DNA of 64,000 bases from Pseudosulfitobacter pseudonitzschiae (GCF_002222635.1 NZ_CP022417.1:62001-126000); one strand, 5' to 3'. Positions 37,537 through 47,954 are shown, numbered from the stretch's first letter. Notes: a model not told the origin generated them from the sequence alone. Translations and numbers: made by a program.

Positions 37537-38556
37537 TTATGCCGGAAATCTTGCGCGCGTGCGGTTGGCAAACCAGACCAGCGACAGCATCACCGGCACC
37601 TCAACCAACACACCAACGACTGTCACCAATGCCGCGCCGGAATTCAGACCAAACAGGCCAATCGCAACGGCAACCGCCAGTTCAAAGAAATTCGACGTCC
37701 CGATCAGCGCACAGGGGGCGGCAACATTATGCGGCACTCGCCACCTCCAAGCCCAGAAATAGGCGATGGCAAAGATACCATAGGACTGGATCAGGATCGG
37801 TGTGGCCAGGAGCACGATCAAAAACGGGTTCTCCAAGATCACATTGCCCTGAAACCCGAACAACAAGACAACCGTCAGCAGCAGACCCAAAACCGACGCC
37901 GGCTTGATCCGCGTGGTAAACTGCGCAATGGCGGCCTCACCCCCCTGACGCAAAAGCTGCGCGCGGGTGATCAGACCCGCCGCCAGCGGCAGCACGACAT
38001 ATAAAACCACAGACAGCACCAGCGTTTCCCACGGCACGTTCAGATCGGTCACGCCCAACAACAGCGCTACGATGGGCGCAAAGGCAAAGACCATGATCAC
38101 ATCGTTCAACGACACCTGCAAAAGCGTGTAATTCGGATCGCCCTTGGTCAGCTGTGACCAGACAAACACCATCGCTGTACAGGGCGCGGCCCCCAACAGG
38201 ATCAGCCCCGCAATGTATTGCCCCGCATCGGCGGGGTCGATCAGCCCGCCAAAGACATGGTTAAAGAACAACACGCCCAAGGCAGCCATCGTAAACGGCT
38301 TGATCAGCCAGTTCACCACCACGGTGATCACCAACCCCTTGGGGCGCTTGCCGATCCCCTTCAATGCCCCCAGATCTACGGCAACCATCATCGGATAGAC
38401 CATTGCCCAGATCAGCACCGCCACAACCAGATTGACCGAGGCATATTCAAGTGATGCCAGAAATCCGAACAGCCCCGGCAGCAGGTTCGCCAGCACGATT
38501 CCGGCAACAATGCACCCGGCAACCCAAATCGAAAGATAGCGTTCAAACAGTGACAT
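37537..38556 (-). CDS. ACR3-family arsenite efflux transporter
   Basis: A 339-residue membrane protein with about ten helices that extrudes As(III). The family block [13 protein letters not shown] (about 141-153), with its essential cysteine, is intact. It begins 3 bp after the ArsR gene, so it is the last gene of the leftward arsenic island (ArsR-ArsC fusion, GAPDH, ArsJ, ArsR, ACR3). It may be named arsB or acr3 depending on convention; it is not of the ArsB/ion-transporter family. Confidence 0.92.
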   Translation of the reverse strand: MSLFERYLSIWVAGCIVAGIVLANLLPGLFGFLASLEYASVNLVVAVLIWAMVYPMMVAVDLGALKGIGKRPKGLVITVVVNWLIKPFTMAALGVLFFNHVFGGLIDPADAGQYIAGLILLGAAPCTAMVFVWSQLTKGDPNYTLLQVSLNDVIMVFAFAPIVALLLGVTDLNVPWETLVLSVVLYVVLPLAAGLITRAQLLRQGGEAAIAQFTTRIKPASVLGLLLTVVLLFGFQGNVILENPFLIVLLATPILIQSYGIFAIAYFWAWRWRVPHNVAAPCALIGTSNFFELAVAVAIGLFGLNSGAALVTVVGVLVEVPVMLSLVWFANRTRARFPA

Positions 38557-38559
38557 AGG

Positions 38560-38901
38560 TCATCCTTGGTCAGAAATCGGTGTAACGCAGCCGCCACTTT
38601 CGCGGCCTGCAATCTCAAGATCGCGGGTTAGCACGGCCAACGGGGTCAATGCGCCTGCGGCCAATGAATAACAGACCCTTGGCGGAACAATCTGCCCCTC
38701 GATCACACCTGCGGCCTTCAGAATGCGCAGATGTTCGGACACCGTGGATTGTGCAAGCCCTACGGCCTCGACAATATCACCGCCAATGCAACCGGGCGTG
38801 CGCGCCAGCAACCGCAATATCTTCAGCCGGGCAGGATGGCCCAGGGCCTTGGCCATCGAGGCAATACGCACGTCCAACTCGTCTTGATCCTCTGGGGTCA
38901 C
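38560..38901 (-). CDS. arsR: ArsR-family arsenic-responsive repressor
   Basis: A 113-residue winged-HTH repressor: A-L-G-H-P-A-R-L-K-I-L-R-L-L (about 19-32) and recognition helix V-G-L-A-Q-S-T-V-S-E-H-L (about 47-58). Cysteines at about 37, 77 and 104 are possible As(III) ligands. It lies 3 bp before acr3 and 50 bp after arsJ. It is the second ArsR-type domain of the island; the first is fused to ArsC. Confidence 0.88.
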   Translation of the reverse strand: MTPEDQDELDVRIASMAKALGHPARLKILRLLARTPGCIGGDIVEAVGLAQSTVSEHLRILKAAGVIEGQIVPPRVCYSLAAGALTPLAVLTRDLEIAGRESGGCVTPISDQG

Positions 38902-38951
38902 AGCCCGCTCCGGTCTTTAATATCGTTTATCGTCGGTTATCGATATATCGA

Positions 38952-40226
38952 TCAACCCAGCGTGGCAAGCCTGCGAACGGCCAACCAACTTGCAAACGCC
39001 ATAAGACCAGCAGTCGCAAGACACAGCGACAGCCCCCCAAATTGATAACTGAGGCCCGAAAGAAGCGTGCCAATCAGCCGCCCCGCAGCATTGGCCATAT
39101 AGTAAAACCCGACGTCACGGGTAATGCGCTCTGCCGCCCCGAACGCAAGGATCAGGTACGAGTGGACCGAGGAATTGACAGCAAAAACAAAGCCGAACAG
39201 CAAAATCCCCACAACCAGCGTGGCGGTCAACCACGGCGCGGGGCCGCCAGAGACCCACGCCAAAGCCGCCAGCACAAACGGGATAGGCACCAACAGCCCT
39301 GCCCACAGAATTGCTTTCCGCGTTGTCTCGGCCTCTGTCTGGCTCTTGCCCCCCAACAGGCGCGGCGCAATGGCCTGAACTGCGCCATAGGCAATGATCC
39401 ACAACGCCATAAACCCGCCAACCAAAAAGAACGCTTCGCGCCGCCCCTCGGCTGTACCGTCAGAAAGAACCGCGTGGAAATAGACCGGAATACCAACCAC
39501 AAACCACACATCCCGCGCCCCGAACAGGAACATCCGCGCCAGCGACAACCGGTTCACCCGCGCATCCTTGGACCGCCACCCGTCCCACGCACTCGCGGCT
39601 TTCATCCGACCGGGCAAACCAGCCGGGAGAAACACCACCACCGCAGCAAGGATCAACGCCAGAACAACCGCCATCGCCCAGACAGCCACCTGAAAACCGG
39701 CCAGCCCCAGCAGCGCCGCCCCGAGGAAAAACCCCGCGCCCTTCACGGCATTCTTTGACCCCGTCAAATAGGCCACCCACCGGAACAGCCCGCCATCTTC
39801 CTTGGGAGCCAGCAGTTTCACGGCAGACTTCGACGACATCTTGGCCAAATCCTTGGCCACCCCCGACACCCCCTGAACCGCCATGACAAAGATAACCGAG
39901 ACCGCGATCGACCACGCAGGGTCCAACTGCGCCAGCGCCACCAACGCGCCAATCTGCAACGCCAACCCGCCATAAAGTGTCGCCGCCAGACCAAAGCGCG
40001 CGGCAAGCCATCCGGCACCCAGATTCGTGACAATCCCCGCAATCTCGTACAGCAGGAACAGCCAGGCAAGCTGCACCGGCGAAAATCCCAGCGCGTTAAA
40101 GTGCAAAAGCACCAGCATCCGCAGCGCGCCATCCGACAGCATGAACGCCCAATAGGCCGCGGTTACCGCCGCATAGGCGCGCAACGGGTTCGGCGGCGGA
40201 CTGGACGGTGAAACCGTGTCGCTCAC
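38952..40226 (-). CDS. arsJ: ArsJ, organoarsenical (1-arseno-3-phosphoglycerate) efflux MFS permease
   Basis: A 424-residue major-facilitator protein with about 12 helices. The start is GTG 40226 (reading [11 protein letters not shown]), overlapping the GAPDH stop as GTGA. An upstream-extended ORF from 40280 overlaps GAPDH coding sequence and is rejected. Features that recall ArsJ are [14 protein letters not shown] and the adjacent dedicated GAPDH. ArsJ exports 1-arseno-3-phosphoglycerate, which then breaks down to arsenate outside. Confidence 0.9.
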   Translation of the reverse strand: MSDTVSPSSPPPNPLRAYAAVTAAYWAFMLSDGALRMLVLLHFNALGFSPVQLAWLFLLYEIAGIVTNLGAGWLAARFGLAATLYGGLALQIGALVALAQLDPAWSIAVSVIFVMAVQGVSGVAKDLAKMSSKSAVKLLAPKEDGGLFRWVAYLTGSKNAVKGAGFFLGAALLGLAGFQVAVWAMAVVLALILAAVVVFLPAGLPGRMKAASAWDGWRSKDARVNRLSLARMFLFGARDVWFVVGIPVYFHAVLSDGTAEGRREAFFLVGGFMALWIIAYGAVQAIAPRLLGGKSQTEAETTRKAILWAGLLVPIPFVLAALAWVSGGPAPWLTATLVVGILLFGFVFAVNSSVHSYLILAFGAAERITRDVGFYYMANAAGRLIGTLLSGLSYQFGGLSLCLATAGLMAFASWLAVRRLATLG

Positions 40227-41230
40227 AACGACCCCACCACCATCCGCGCGATGTCGGCCAGACGGCAGGCATATCCCCATTCATTGTCGTACCACGCATA
40301 AATCTTTACCTGTGTGCCATTGATCACCATGGTGGACGGCCCATCGACAATGGCCGAACGCGGGTCATTGGTGAAATCGCACGACACCAGCGGCCGCGTT
40401 TCAAACCCCAGAATACCGTTCAGCGGGCCGTCAGCCGCTGCCTTGAACAAGGTGTTGACCTCGTCCACCGTCGTCGCGCGCTCAACCTCGAATACGCAAT
40501 CGGTCAGCGAGGCATTCAACAACGGCACACGCACCGCATGACCATTCAGGCGCCCCTTAAGCTCGGGGTAAATCAGCGTGATTGCCGTGGCACTGCCGGT
40601 GGTCGTCGGAATCAGGTTCATAAGCGCCGAACGGGCACGCCGCATGTCCTTGGCCGGACGATCCACAATGGTCTGGGTGTTGGTCACATCATGGATGGTG
40701 GTGATCGAACCGTGCCTGATCCCCAGATTTTCGTGGATCACCTTCACCAACGGCGCCAGACAGTTCGTCGTACACGACGCCGCCGTGACTAGCGATTGCG
40801 ACCCGTCATAAAGATGATGGTTCACCCCATAAACAAGGTTCAGCGCTGCGCCGTCTTTCACCGGCGCGCTGACAACAACCTTTTTGACACCGGCCGCATA
40901 ATAGGGCGCAAGCTTTGCCTCGGTTTTAAAGACACCGGTGCAGTCGATCACCACATCAACGCCAAGTTCACCCAGCGGCAGCGCCTCGATGGTCTTTTCA
41001 TGGGTCAAGCGCACGGGCTTGTCTTCCAGCACCAAAGCGCCCTTCTCGAAACCGACCGGTGTGCGCCAGCGCCCGTGCACGGAATCAAACTCCAACAAAA
41101 GCGCGTGTTGCTCAGCGTCCCCCACTGGATCGTTCAGCAAAACAACCTCGCCGCCTGCCCCGCTGTCAATCAGGTCGCGCAAGACAAGCTTACCGATCCG
41201 ACCAAGGCCGTTCACCGCTATTCGTGTCAT
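40223..41230 (-). CDS. gap: ArsJ-associated glyceraldehyde-3-phosphate dehydrogenase
   Basis: A 335-residue GAPDH. It has the NAD fold ([12 protein letters not shown], residues 3-14), catalytic cysteine in A-A-S-C-T-T-N-C-L (about 151-159) and substrate-binding region Y-D-N-E-W-G-Y near the C-terminus. It starts at ATG 41230, 13 bp after the ArsR-ArsC fusion, and overlaps arsJ. In such pairs the enzyme uses arsenate instead of phosphate, making 1-arseno-3-phosphoglycerate for export, so it is a detoxification paralogue rather than the glycolytic copy (family knowledge and context). Confidence 0.9.
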   Translation of the reverse strand: MTRIAVNGLGRIGKLVLRDLIDSGAGGEVVLLNDPVGDAEQHALLLEFDSVHGRWRTPVGFEKGALVLEDKPVRLTHEKTIEALPLGELGVDVVIDCTGVFKTEAKLAPYYAAGVKKVVVSAPVKDGAALNLVYGVNHHLYDGSQSLVTAASCTTNCLAPLVKVIHENLGIRHGSITTIHDVTNTQTIVDRPAKDMRRARSALMNLIPTTTGSATAITLIYPELKGRLNGHAVRVPLLNASLTDCVFEVERATTVDEVNTLFKAAADGPLNGILGFETRPLVSCDFTNDPRSAIVDGPSTMVINGTQVKIYAWYDNEWGYACRLADIARMVVGSL

Positions 41231-41243
41231 AAATTCAGTCTTT

Positions 41244-42080
41244 CTAGGAAATAAAGTCGTCGGTGCTGATCTCGTCAACGCGCGATTGCAATGAAATGCG
41301 GCTCAGGCTTTCGAACGGCAGTTCAACAAAGGCCATGATCCGCCGGCGCAGCGCTGCATAGGTCTGGGCAAAAACCAGCGCCTTTTCGGCTTCGGTGCCT
41401 GTCGCCTTCACCGGGTCGGGCTGCCCCCAATGTCCGGTGATCGGCTGGCCCTGCCACGGCGGACATTCCTCGGCGGCGGCCGTGTCACAGACAGTGAACA
41501 CAAAATCCATCACCACGGAATCGGGCTGTTGAAACTCCGAAACATGCTTGGATCGCAGGTCCGAGACGTCGTGACCATTGCGCTTGAGGACCTCCAGCGC
41601 AAAGGGATTCAGCTCTGTATTGGGGCGCGTTCCGGCGGAAAAGGCCTGAAACCTGCCCTGCCCAAGATCGCGCAGCAAAGCCTCGGCAAAGACCGAGCGG
41701 GCCGAGTTACCAGAGCAGATAAAAAGCACATCAAAATTCGTGTCCTGCATGGACCTGTCCTTTCGGGTTGCAAATAAAGGGGAAAGAAAGGCGGGCCGCG
41801 CGCGGCCCACATCAAGCGCAAGGTAGCCGATTAGCCCCTCGGTCATCTCAAGATTGACCGAATAGAAAAGCGACCGCCCGTGCCGTTCGACCTGAACAAG
41901 ATCCGACGCCACCAGATCCGACAGGTAATGCGACAGCGTATTTTGCTTCAACCCAAGCGCCTGCGCCACTTCCGTCGGACGCACGCCTTGCGGTGCAAAC
42001 CGCATCAGCAACCGCAACACCGCCAGCCGACCGGAATGGCCAAGCGTCGCAAACGCATGGGAGGCAAAGTTTTGTTCCAT
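41244..42080 (-). CDS. ArsR-ArsC fusion: HTH repressor joined to LMW phosphatase-type arsenate reductase
   Basis: A 278-residue two-domain protein. Residues 1-100 are an ArsR winged HTH ([12 protein letters not shown] recognition helix). Residues 111-278 form a low-molecular-weight tyrosine phosphatase/ArsC domain with the P-loop C122-S-G-N-S-A-R128, a later C-D-T-A-A-A-E-E-C and the acid region W-G-Q-P-D-P. A methionine at 111 starts the second domain exactly and could permit internal initiation. First gene of the island; it could sense and reduce arsenic in one polypeptide. The link is a direct read-through with no frameshift. Confidence 0.88.
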   Translation of the reverse strand: MEQNFASHAFATLGHSGRLAVLRLLMRFAPQGVRPTEVAQALGLKQNTLSHYLSDLVASDLVQVERHGRSLFYSVNLEMTEGLIGYLALDVGRARPAFLSPLFATRKDRSMQDTNFDVLFICSGNSARSVFAEALLRDLGQGRFQAFSAGTRPNTELNPFALEVLKRNGHDVSDLRSKHVSEFQQPDSVVMDFVFTVCDTAAAEECPPWQGQPITGHWGQPDPVKATGTEAEKALVFAQTYAALRRRIMAFVELPFESLSRISLQSRVDEISTDDFIS

Positions 42081-42234
42081 ATTTCCCGATTAATGGATAT
42101 ATGAATGCAGGTCCAATGAACTTTTAATGACAGTTCGGGCCGTCGTTGGCTTTCCTTGCTTTGGCGTTCTGAACTCGGCAACGGCACCGTTGGCTGGCGT
42201 TGGTCCGTCATTTCCGCGATCTGGCTAATTTCCT

Positions 42235-43911
42235 TCAGTTCATGGGCCACACTAACCCCAGTTCGGGGTCAGCAAAGGGTACATTTTCAAAAATTGACCT
42301 GCCGCTTTTCACATGTCGTGCAATAAGTTGGTCTATCCGTTTTGCCTTCTTGATGACTATGCGTGCAGGCGCCAGATCATAGCCGGGGGCCCACAGCTGT
42401 GGAAACAACGCCATGATCTCGGCTTGTGCGTCTTGCGGTAGAGCTATTTTTGCTTCGGCCCCGACATAGAGGCTCTCCGTTGGCAGTCCGTTCGAAAAAA
42501 CGATCTGATGGTCGTCACACAGGATATGGAAATAATCCACCCCGTCCGGATTATCCTCCAGAACACTGATCCCCTGATGGGTCAGCAGCTTTTTGGCCGC
42601 GACCAATACTTCCGCCGACCCGAACATGCGGCGCGCAATCTTGGAACTGACCAACACCCTGTGTTGCGGCGACACGCTCAGATCCTGACAGGGAAGGCCG
42701 GGTGCAAGCGAACCGGCGGCAATGAGGATTGGCTTGAGATGCGGCTTGGCGTTCAGGTCTGCCCGCTCTAGCCTGCTGGACCCGATCCACCTGAGCGGTT
42801 GTGGTCCGTGATCCAATGTCAACACAAGATCTCCGGGTTGCAATTGTTCGACTGGAACCGGCCCCTCGGGCGTTGCAATCTGCGTACCCAAGGTAAAACA
42901 AGGCGCGGTGGTCGTCAGGTTTACAAGTCCGACATCAGTGTTCCCGTCGCCGTCCTCGACCTTGTAAGTGAACGTATTGGTGCCCAGATCATCATCCGAA
43001 TGCGCAAGCACCATCCCGGTTTCCGTTAGCGTGATTTGTTCGCCGGTGGCCAGCGTTACAGTATCACCCACCGAAACCGGCTGGCCGTTGATTTCCGTGA
43101 TGGTCAAAATACTGCCTGTAGTAGTGAAGTCATTGGCAAGCAAATCGAATTTTTCACTACCGCCCGCGCGGACTTCGATGTCGTCATCACCTGCAACCAG
43201 CGCCGTCTGCACCGAATCCCCGGCGATAAACAAATTGCTGTCGTAGGCACCGTCACCGCCGTCCGCGATTCCGATCTTGATCGTGTTTTCTTCACCCGGA
43301 TTGACTGGTGCCTTGAGCGTCAACGTGACCGTAAACCCGTCCATCTCCGTGTTGTATTGCTCGGCATTGGACGGGTTGTCGATATACAGGTTTTCGTTGG
43401 CTATATCGTTGATTTCGTCAATCGAGATATTCCCGCTTCCGACCTGAAGCTTCGCAGGCTCCCCGTTCACCCAGATGCCTACAGCATCATTAAATCCCGA
43501 ATTCACATAGTCGAGATATTCTTCGGACGAGAATACCACCTGCATGGTCAGTATACTGCCGCTTGGAACAAAGGTCGCCTCCAACACGGCGGCATCATAG
43601 GTTGTCTGCCCCGATATCGCATCCAGATCGGCATCACCTGCCATGCCATAATTGGTGGTTGTGCCAGCCGAGACATTCGCATCGCCAGAGCTGTTGGTAA
43701 TATCGGTTGCCTTGCCCGTAGACAGGATCACACCGGTATCGGACGGGGTGACGCCAGGTGCTTGGGTGTCGCCACCGGTGTATGTGCCCGAAGCATTGGC
43801 ACTGCCTGTATAACTGGCCGACACAATTTGGATGCCGGAGCCAAACATTTCATTCGCCATGTCTTCCGCCGTGGCGGTCGTGTCAACTGGCAGTTCCGAT
43901 GCCGTGGGCAT
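42235..43911 (-). CDS. Choice-of-anchor L / Hint-domain secreted protein
   Basis: A 558-residue protein without a Sec signal. Residues about 15-235 match a choice-of-anchor L domain (V-I-L-S-T-G near 60, F-S-S-E-E-Y near 125, and V-G-I-W-V-N-G). About 240-335 is a cadherin/Ig-like repeat (D-D-D-I-E-V-R-A-G-G-S-E-K-F-D-L-L-A-N-D-F). A Hint (hedgehog/intein) domain begins at C338-F-T-L-G-T and includes the block S-P-Q-H-R-V-L-V. The acidic, signal-less make-up suggests type I secretion. AGGA lies upstream of ATG 43911. Self-cleavage at C338 is plausible; no secretion genes are adjacent. Confidence 0.8.
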   Translation of the reverse strand: MPTASELPVDTTATAEDMANEMFGSGIQIVSASYTGSANASGTYTGGDTQAPGVTPSDTGVILSTGKATDITNSSGDANVSAGTTTNYGMAGDADLDAISGQTTYDAAVLEATFVPSGSILTMQVVFSSEEYLDYVNSGFNDAVGIWVNGEPAKLQVGSGNISIDEINDIANENLYIDNPSNAEQYNTEMDGFTVTLTLKAPVNPGEENTIKIGIADGGDGAYDSNLFIAGDSVQTALVAGDDDIEVRAGGSEKFDLLANDFTTTGSILTITEINGQPVSVGDTVTLATGEQITLTETGMVLAHSDDDLGTNTFTYKVEDGDGNTDVGLVNLTTTAPCFTLGTQIATPEGPVPVEQLQPGDLVLTLDHGPQPLRWIGSSRLERADLNAKPHLKPILIAAGSLAPGLPCQDLSVSPQHRVLVSSKIARRMFGSAEVLVAAKKLLTHQGISVLEDNPDGVDYFHILCDDHQIVFSNGLPTESLYVGAEAKIALPQDAQAEIMALFPQLWAPGYDLAPARIVIKKAKRIDQLIARHVKSGRSIFENVPFADPELGLVWPMN

Positions 43912-44169
43912 GCGTGTTCCTCACTTTGGTGCACTTGGGCCTGCACCACTGAACCACACGAGTGTTGGGATTTGGTTTTCATAAACACGTCACCGAGAGA
44001 CTATGCCTAAAGCTCAAATAAAATGATCAGCTTCCAACACGGATTACGGGCATGTCGGCTTGAACAGCGTCGCTTGATGCCGACAAACGGCCACCGTCCT
44101 AGCCGTACCCTGGAGTTGGTTCGTTACCCCACGCGGCCTGCAAACCTGTTTCTGAACCGCTCTGTCTGA
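43912..44169. other. Intergenic region upstream of the Hint protein gene
   Basis: 258 bp between two leftward genes. It must hold the promoter of the Hint gene and the end of the TRAP transcript. Nothing distinctive was seen beyond a weak GTCGGC/GCCGAC inverted repeat near 44052-44083. Confidence 0.4.
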
Positions 44170-45456
44170 TCACCGACCAAATCCCGCAGCGGTTGGCAAC
44201 CATGTCGCCAGCTCTGGCATTGCGATCAACAGCGCCAGACCGGCAATCATGATCATCACAAACGGGGCGGCACCGCGCACAATCGTTCCCAGTGGCGCGT
44301 TCGTGATGCCCTTGATTACAAAAAGGTTCATACCGACAGGTGGGGTGATCATCGCCAGTTCAAGGTTGATCATCAACAGGACGCCGTACCAGATCGGATC
44401 AATGCCAAGCACAATCATTGTGGGCAACAAGATCGGTGTCGTGATCAGGATGATCGCGATGGACTCAAGGAACATGCCCAGCACGAAGATCAGACACATC
44501 ACCACCAGAATAAATCCAATTGGCCCAAGCCCGAGGCTTGTCACGGCCTCGGTCACGCCGACCGGAAGACGAACCAACGTAATGGCGTGGCCAAACATAG
44601 CAGCCCCGGCGATAATCATGAAAACCATCATCGAGGTTCGCATCGTGGCATAGGCACTGGCCCAAAGATCACGAAGCCCGAAGTTGCGATACACCAGCAC
44701 GGCGACCAGCACCGCGTAAAGAGACCCTGCGGCGGCGGCTTCGGATGCGGTGAAGATACCGAAGTAGATTCCGCCCATCACGACCGGAGGCGCCAGCAAC
44801 GCCCAGACCGAACGGCGAAAGGCCGAAACCGCAGCGGTCCAGCCTGCCCAGTCCGGTGTGTTGATCCCGTCGCGCCCGCGCGCCTGAATCATGCAATAGG
44901 CAGAGAACATCAGCGCCAAGAGCATCCCCGGTACGATCCCGGCCAGAAACAACGCGCCGATAGAGGCCTCCGAGACGATGGCATAAAGGATCATCGGACC
45001 GGACGGCGGGATCAAAATACCCAACGTGCCGCCAGCCGCCACAACGCCCAATGCATCGCGCTCTGCGTAACCGAAACGTTTCATCTGCGGGATGGCACTT
45101 GATCCGATAGACAGCGCTGTGGCGACCGACGAGCCCGAAATCGCGGCGAAGATTGTGCAGGCGAGGACAGTGGCGACGCCAAGGCCACCTTTCACATGGC
45201 CGATGACAGTGTGGGCAAAGGTGTAGAGGTCATCAATCACCTTGGCCCGGATCATCACCTGCGCCATGAAAACGAAAAGCGGGATGGTGCTTAGGATTGG
45301 TTTGTCGAGTTGGGTAAAGACAGAGTCGCCCAGCCCATCAATATCACCTTCGACAATCATCATGATGGCACTGGCGGTCAGGCCAAGGGCCGCAAAAATC
45401 GGAATCCCGGTGAGCAGAAGCAGGATAAGCCCCGCGAATACAAGCACAAGGGTCAC
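44170..45456 (-). CDS. dctM: TRAP transporter large permease DctM
   Basis: A 428-residue membrane protein with about 12 helices. Family blocks are seen: L-L-L-T-G-I-P-I-F-A-A-L (about 13-24), S-G-S-S-V-A-T-A (about 108-115), P-P-S-G-P-M-I-L-Y (about 151-159) and P-P-V-G-M-N-L (about 372-378). The start overlaps the dctQ stop by 4 bp. Last gene of a leftward transcript with dctQ, dctP, an HMG-CoA lyase and a CoA transferase. Confidence 0.92.
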   Translation of the reverse strand: MTLVLVFAGLILLLLTGIPIFAALGLTASAIMMIVEGDIDGLGDSVFTQLDKPILSTIPLFVFMAQVMIRAKVIDDLYTFAHTVIGHVKGGLGVATVLACTIFAAISGSSVATALSIGSSAIPQMKRFGYAERDALGVVAAGGTLGILIPPSGPMILYAIVSEASIGALFLAGIVPGMLLALMFSAYCMIQARGRDGINTPDWAGWTAAVSAFRRSVWALLAPPVVMGGIYFGIFTASEAAAAGSLYAVLVAVLVYRNFGLRDLWASAYATMRTSMMVFMIIAGAAMFGHAITLVRLPVGVTEAVTSLGLGPIGFILVVMCLIFVLGMFLESIAIILITTPILLPTMIVLGIDPIWYGVLLMINLELAMITPPVGMNLFVIKGITNAPLGTIVRGAAPFVMIMIAGLALLIAMPELATWLPTAAGFGR

Positions 45457-45977
45457 TGTGGCAGCCCCCTAAATATGCGGTAGAGTCCAAGCGCCGCAGT
45501 CAGGAACAACAGTGCCATCCCAAGGACAACCGGCACCTGCGGAATCCACGTCGCAATTTCGATATAGCCGACCGAGTAGGAACCAAAGCTGTGCGCAAAG
45601 GTGATGCTGTCCCAGATGGACAGGCCTACAATGATGGCAAATGCCATGACCGACAGGTTCGCCGCGGCCATCTGCACGCGCGCCGTGCCGGGACGCAACT
45701 GGGCCGACACAAGGTCGATTGCGATATGATCCCCCCGCCGCAGCGCTTCAGCAGAGCCCAGCATGATAAGCGTAACAAGCAGATAGCCAATCATCTCATC
45801 ACTCCATTGCAGGGGGCTGTCGAAAAGATAGCGCCGGATTACGGCGACAACGATCTGGACAAAAATCACGAGGATCAGCGCCGTGCTAAGCGCCCCGCAA
45901 AAGCGAACAAGCCCGGTGACAATGCGGTCTGGGAAGAAGGGAGCGTTCGCCGCCCCCTTCTCTTTGTGGTCAACCAT
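45453..45977 (-). CDS. dctQ: TRAP transporter small permease DctQ
   Basis: A 174-residue protein with four predicted helices, typical of DctQ. Motifs L-Q-W-S-D-E-M-I-G-Y (about 57-66) and R-R-G-D-H-I-A-I-D (about 81-89) are characteristic. It lies 12 bp after dctP and overlaps dctM by 4 bp (ATGA-type junction). It provides the structural partner of the large permease. Confidence 0.9.
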   Translation of the reverse strand: MVDHKEKGAANAPFFPDRIVTGLVRFCGALSTALILVIFVQIVVAVIRRYLFDSPLQWSDEMIGYLLVTLIMLGSAEALRRGDHIAIDLVSAQLRPGTARVQMAAANLSVMAFAIIVGLSIWDSITFAHSFGSYSVGYIEIATWIPQVPVVLGMALLFLTAALGLYRIFRGLPQ

Positions 45978-45989
45978 GGGAAGGCCTGC

Positions 45990-46976
45990 TCACATCTTGC
46001 CGATGAGTTCGAGAAGCTTCTGACTGTCGGCATTGCCTTCACCAAAAGACTTGTCGAAAGCAGGCCGCATGACCGCTTCAAGCGCCGCGATCTCTTCGGG
46101 TGTGGCGATATGAACTGCAACACCTTTTTCCTCAAGCTGGGCGGGGCCAGCCGCACCCGCCTCGGACGAGGCTTCAATAGCCCATTCCGACGCTTTCAAG
46201 CCCGCTTCCTTGAGAGCGTCTTTGGACTTGTCCGACAGCCCGTCGTAGAAATCCGGGTTCAGATAGCCATGCAGATAGGCTGACAGTACGGGCACGACGG
46301 TAAAGGCGTCCTGAACTTCAAAGTATTTCCGCGACACGGCTGCGGCTACGTCGGTGATGGCACCGTCGATGATGCCGGTGGCCAACGCCTGATACACCTC
46401 TGAGCCCGGCATTGCCGTGGGCGTTGCCCCAAGCGCTGCGAGGGAGGCGTCAAAGGGGGGTGTCAGGCCGCGCATCTTCAAACCCTCGAAATCTTCTGGT
46501 GTCACCAGCGGTTCTCCGTTCGTGGTGAAAACGGAAGTGTTGGTCTGGAACAGCCAGACGACATTCTTGACACCTTTTTCCGAAAGCTTCTCTTCAAGGA
46601 AGGCCGCAGCCTCGGAGGTCGGCCATTTCTTCCATATCTCGATGTCACCAAAGGCGAACGGTGCGACAGTCACGTTCATGATTGGCAGCGTCTTGCCCCA
46701 CTGAAAGTTCAGCGAAAACGCACATTCGATGTCGCCCTTTGCGGTCGCCACGATGTTCTCGCGCGCACCGACAAGGCTGTCCGCCCCAAATATCTGCACG
46801 TCGATCTCACCTGCCGAGAGTGTTTCGACCTCTGCAGCCCAACGGTCGACGACCTTGGCAATGTGGTGTGCAGGGGGCAATTGGTGACTGCAACGCATTT
46901 CCGTGGCGGCCTGTGAAACCGGCGCAGATGCCACGAAGATTGCCGCGCCCAAGGCGGCTGATGCTATGTATTTCAT
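45990..46976 (-). CDS. dctP: TRAP transporter substrate-binding protein DctP
   Basis: A 328-residue periplasmic receptor. ATG 46976 is preceded by AGGAG and opens a Sec signal (M-K-Y-I-A-S-A-A-L-G-A-A-I-F; cleavage near S-Q-A). The carboxylate-binding arginine lies in G-L-K-M-R-G-L (about 160-166), so an organic acid ligand is expected. The neighbours (HMG-CoA lyase and CaiB-type CoA transferase) suggest a branched or hydroxylated dicarboxylate such as 3-hydroxy-3-methylglutarate or a relative; this is inference. Confidence 0.9.
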   Translation of the reverse strand: MKYIASAALGAAIFVASAPVSQAATEMRCSHQLPPAHHIAKVVDRWAAEVETLSAGEIDVQIFGADSLVGARENIVATAKGDIECAFSLNFQWGKTLPIMNVTVAPFAFGDIEIWKKWPTSEAAAFLEEKLSEKGVKNVVWLFQTNTSVFTTNGEPLVTPEDFEGLKMRGLTPPFDASLAALGATPTAMPGSEVYQALATGIIDGAITDVAAAVSRKYFEVQDAFTVVPVLSAYLHGYLNPDFYDGLSDKSKDALKEAGLKASEWAIEASSEAGAAGPAQLEEKGVAVHIATPEEIAALEAVMRPAFDKSFGEGNADSQKLLELIGKM

Positions 46977-47000
46977 TGTTGGTTCTCCTCCCAAGTTAAT

Positions 47001-47954
47001 TCAGACCAAGGTTTTGGCCTGCCAATCTGCGTTCTTTGGCGGACCTGCGCGATGCAGGGCACCGTGGAACTCGTCATCGGGCATCGCCTCCTCCGCGATG
47101 CGCCTGACGTCTTTCAACCTGTCGAGGTCGATTCCGGTTGTGAAACCCATGGACTCGGACAGGAATACAATATCTTCGAACACAGCGTTGCCAGTGGCTC
47201 CCGGTGCGAAGGGACATCCGCCCAATCCGCCCAGCGACGCATCAATCACCCGCGCACCGCTATCCAAAGCAGCCGCCGCATTGGCCACACCCATGCCACG
47301 CGTGTCGTGCAGATGGATAATAAAGGGCTGACTGCCGCACAGCTTCTCCATTCGCGCACAAAGCGCGCCAACGGCCTTTGGACCAGCATAACCAACCGTA
47401 TCTGCGATGCCGACAATATCGGCACCTGCCTCAAGACAGGCAGCAGCCAAACGGACAACCTCTTCAGGGTTCACATTGCCAGAGATCGAACAGCCAAGCG
47501 CCATCGCGATTCCGGCGTTCACAAGCTTTTCGGGGGCTTGCGCATCGCGCATCGCGACGACTTTACCCACCAATTCGACTGCCGCTTCGCGTGAGCGGTG
47601 CATATTGGCCTGACTGTGTTCTTCCGTTGCAGAAACAACGCAGACCATTTCGCGTATCGCAGTCTGCACAGCGGCTTCGGCCCCACGCTCGTTCAGAGTC
47701 AATGCAGCAGAATGAATGTCCAGCCGTTCCCCTGCAGCAATCATCGCGTCGATGTCAGCAAACTGGGGAAAGCGGGTTGCGGGAAGAAATGATCCGATTT
47801 CGTAATGTTGCACGCCGGCGGCGCGCTCTGCTTCCAGCCAGGCGATCTTCGCCTCGGTCGAGGGCTGCGATTTTGCGATTTGCAGCCCGTCACGCAGACC
47901 AACTTCGCGCAGGGTCACGCGGTCGGAGGGATAAATCACGCCCGCGCGGGTCAT
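47001..47954 (-). CDS. Hydroxymethylglutaryl-CoA lyase-family enzyme
   Basis: A 317-residue TIM-barrel lyase of the HMGL-like family. It has E-V-G-L-R-D-G-L-Q (about 17-25), the metal-binding H-L-H-D-T-R-G (about 228-234) and the HMG-CoA-lyase loop G-G-L-G-G-C-P-F-A-P-G-A-T-G-N with the active-site cysteine. It would split HMG-CoA (or citramalyl-CoA-like substrates) to acetyl-CoA and a keto acid. Its ATG overlaps the CoA-transferase stop by 4 bp, and dctP follows after 24 bp. Confidence 0.88.
   Translation of the reverse strand: MTRAGVIYPSDRVTLREVGLRDGLQIAKSQPSTEAKIAWLEAERAAGVQHYEIGSFLPATRFPQFADIDAMIAAGERLDIHSAALTLNERGAEAAVQTAIREMVCVVSATEEHSQANMHRSREAAVELVGKVVAMRDAQAPEKLVNAGIAMALGCSISGNVNPEEVVRLAAACLEAGADIVGIADTVGYAGPKAVGALCARMEKLCGSQPFIIHLHDTRGMGVANAAAALDSGARVIDASLGGLGGCPFAPGATGNAVFEDIVFLSESMGFTTGIDLDRLKDVRRIAEEAMPDDEFHGALHRAGPPKNADWQAKTLV

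Noticed and set aside
40227-40280. N-terminal extension of ArsJ from an upstream start
   Set aside because: It would lie entirely within the GAPDH gene, and GTG 40226 overlaps the GAPDH stop in the usual coupled manner.
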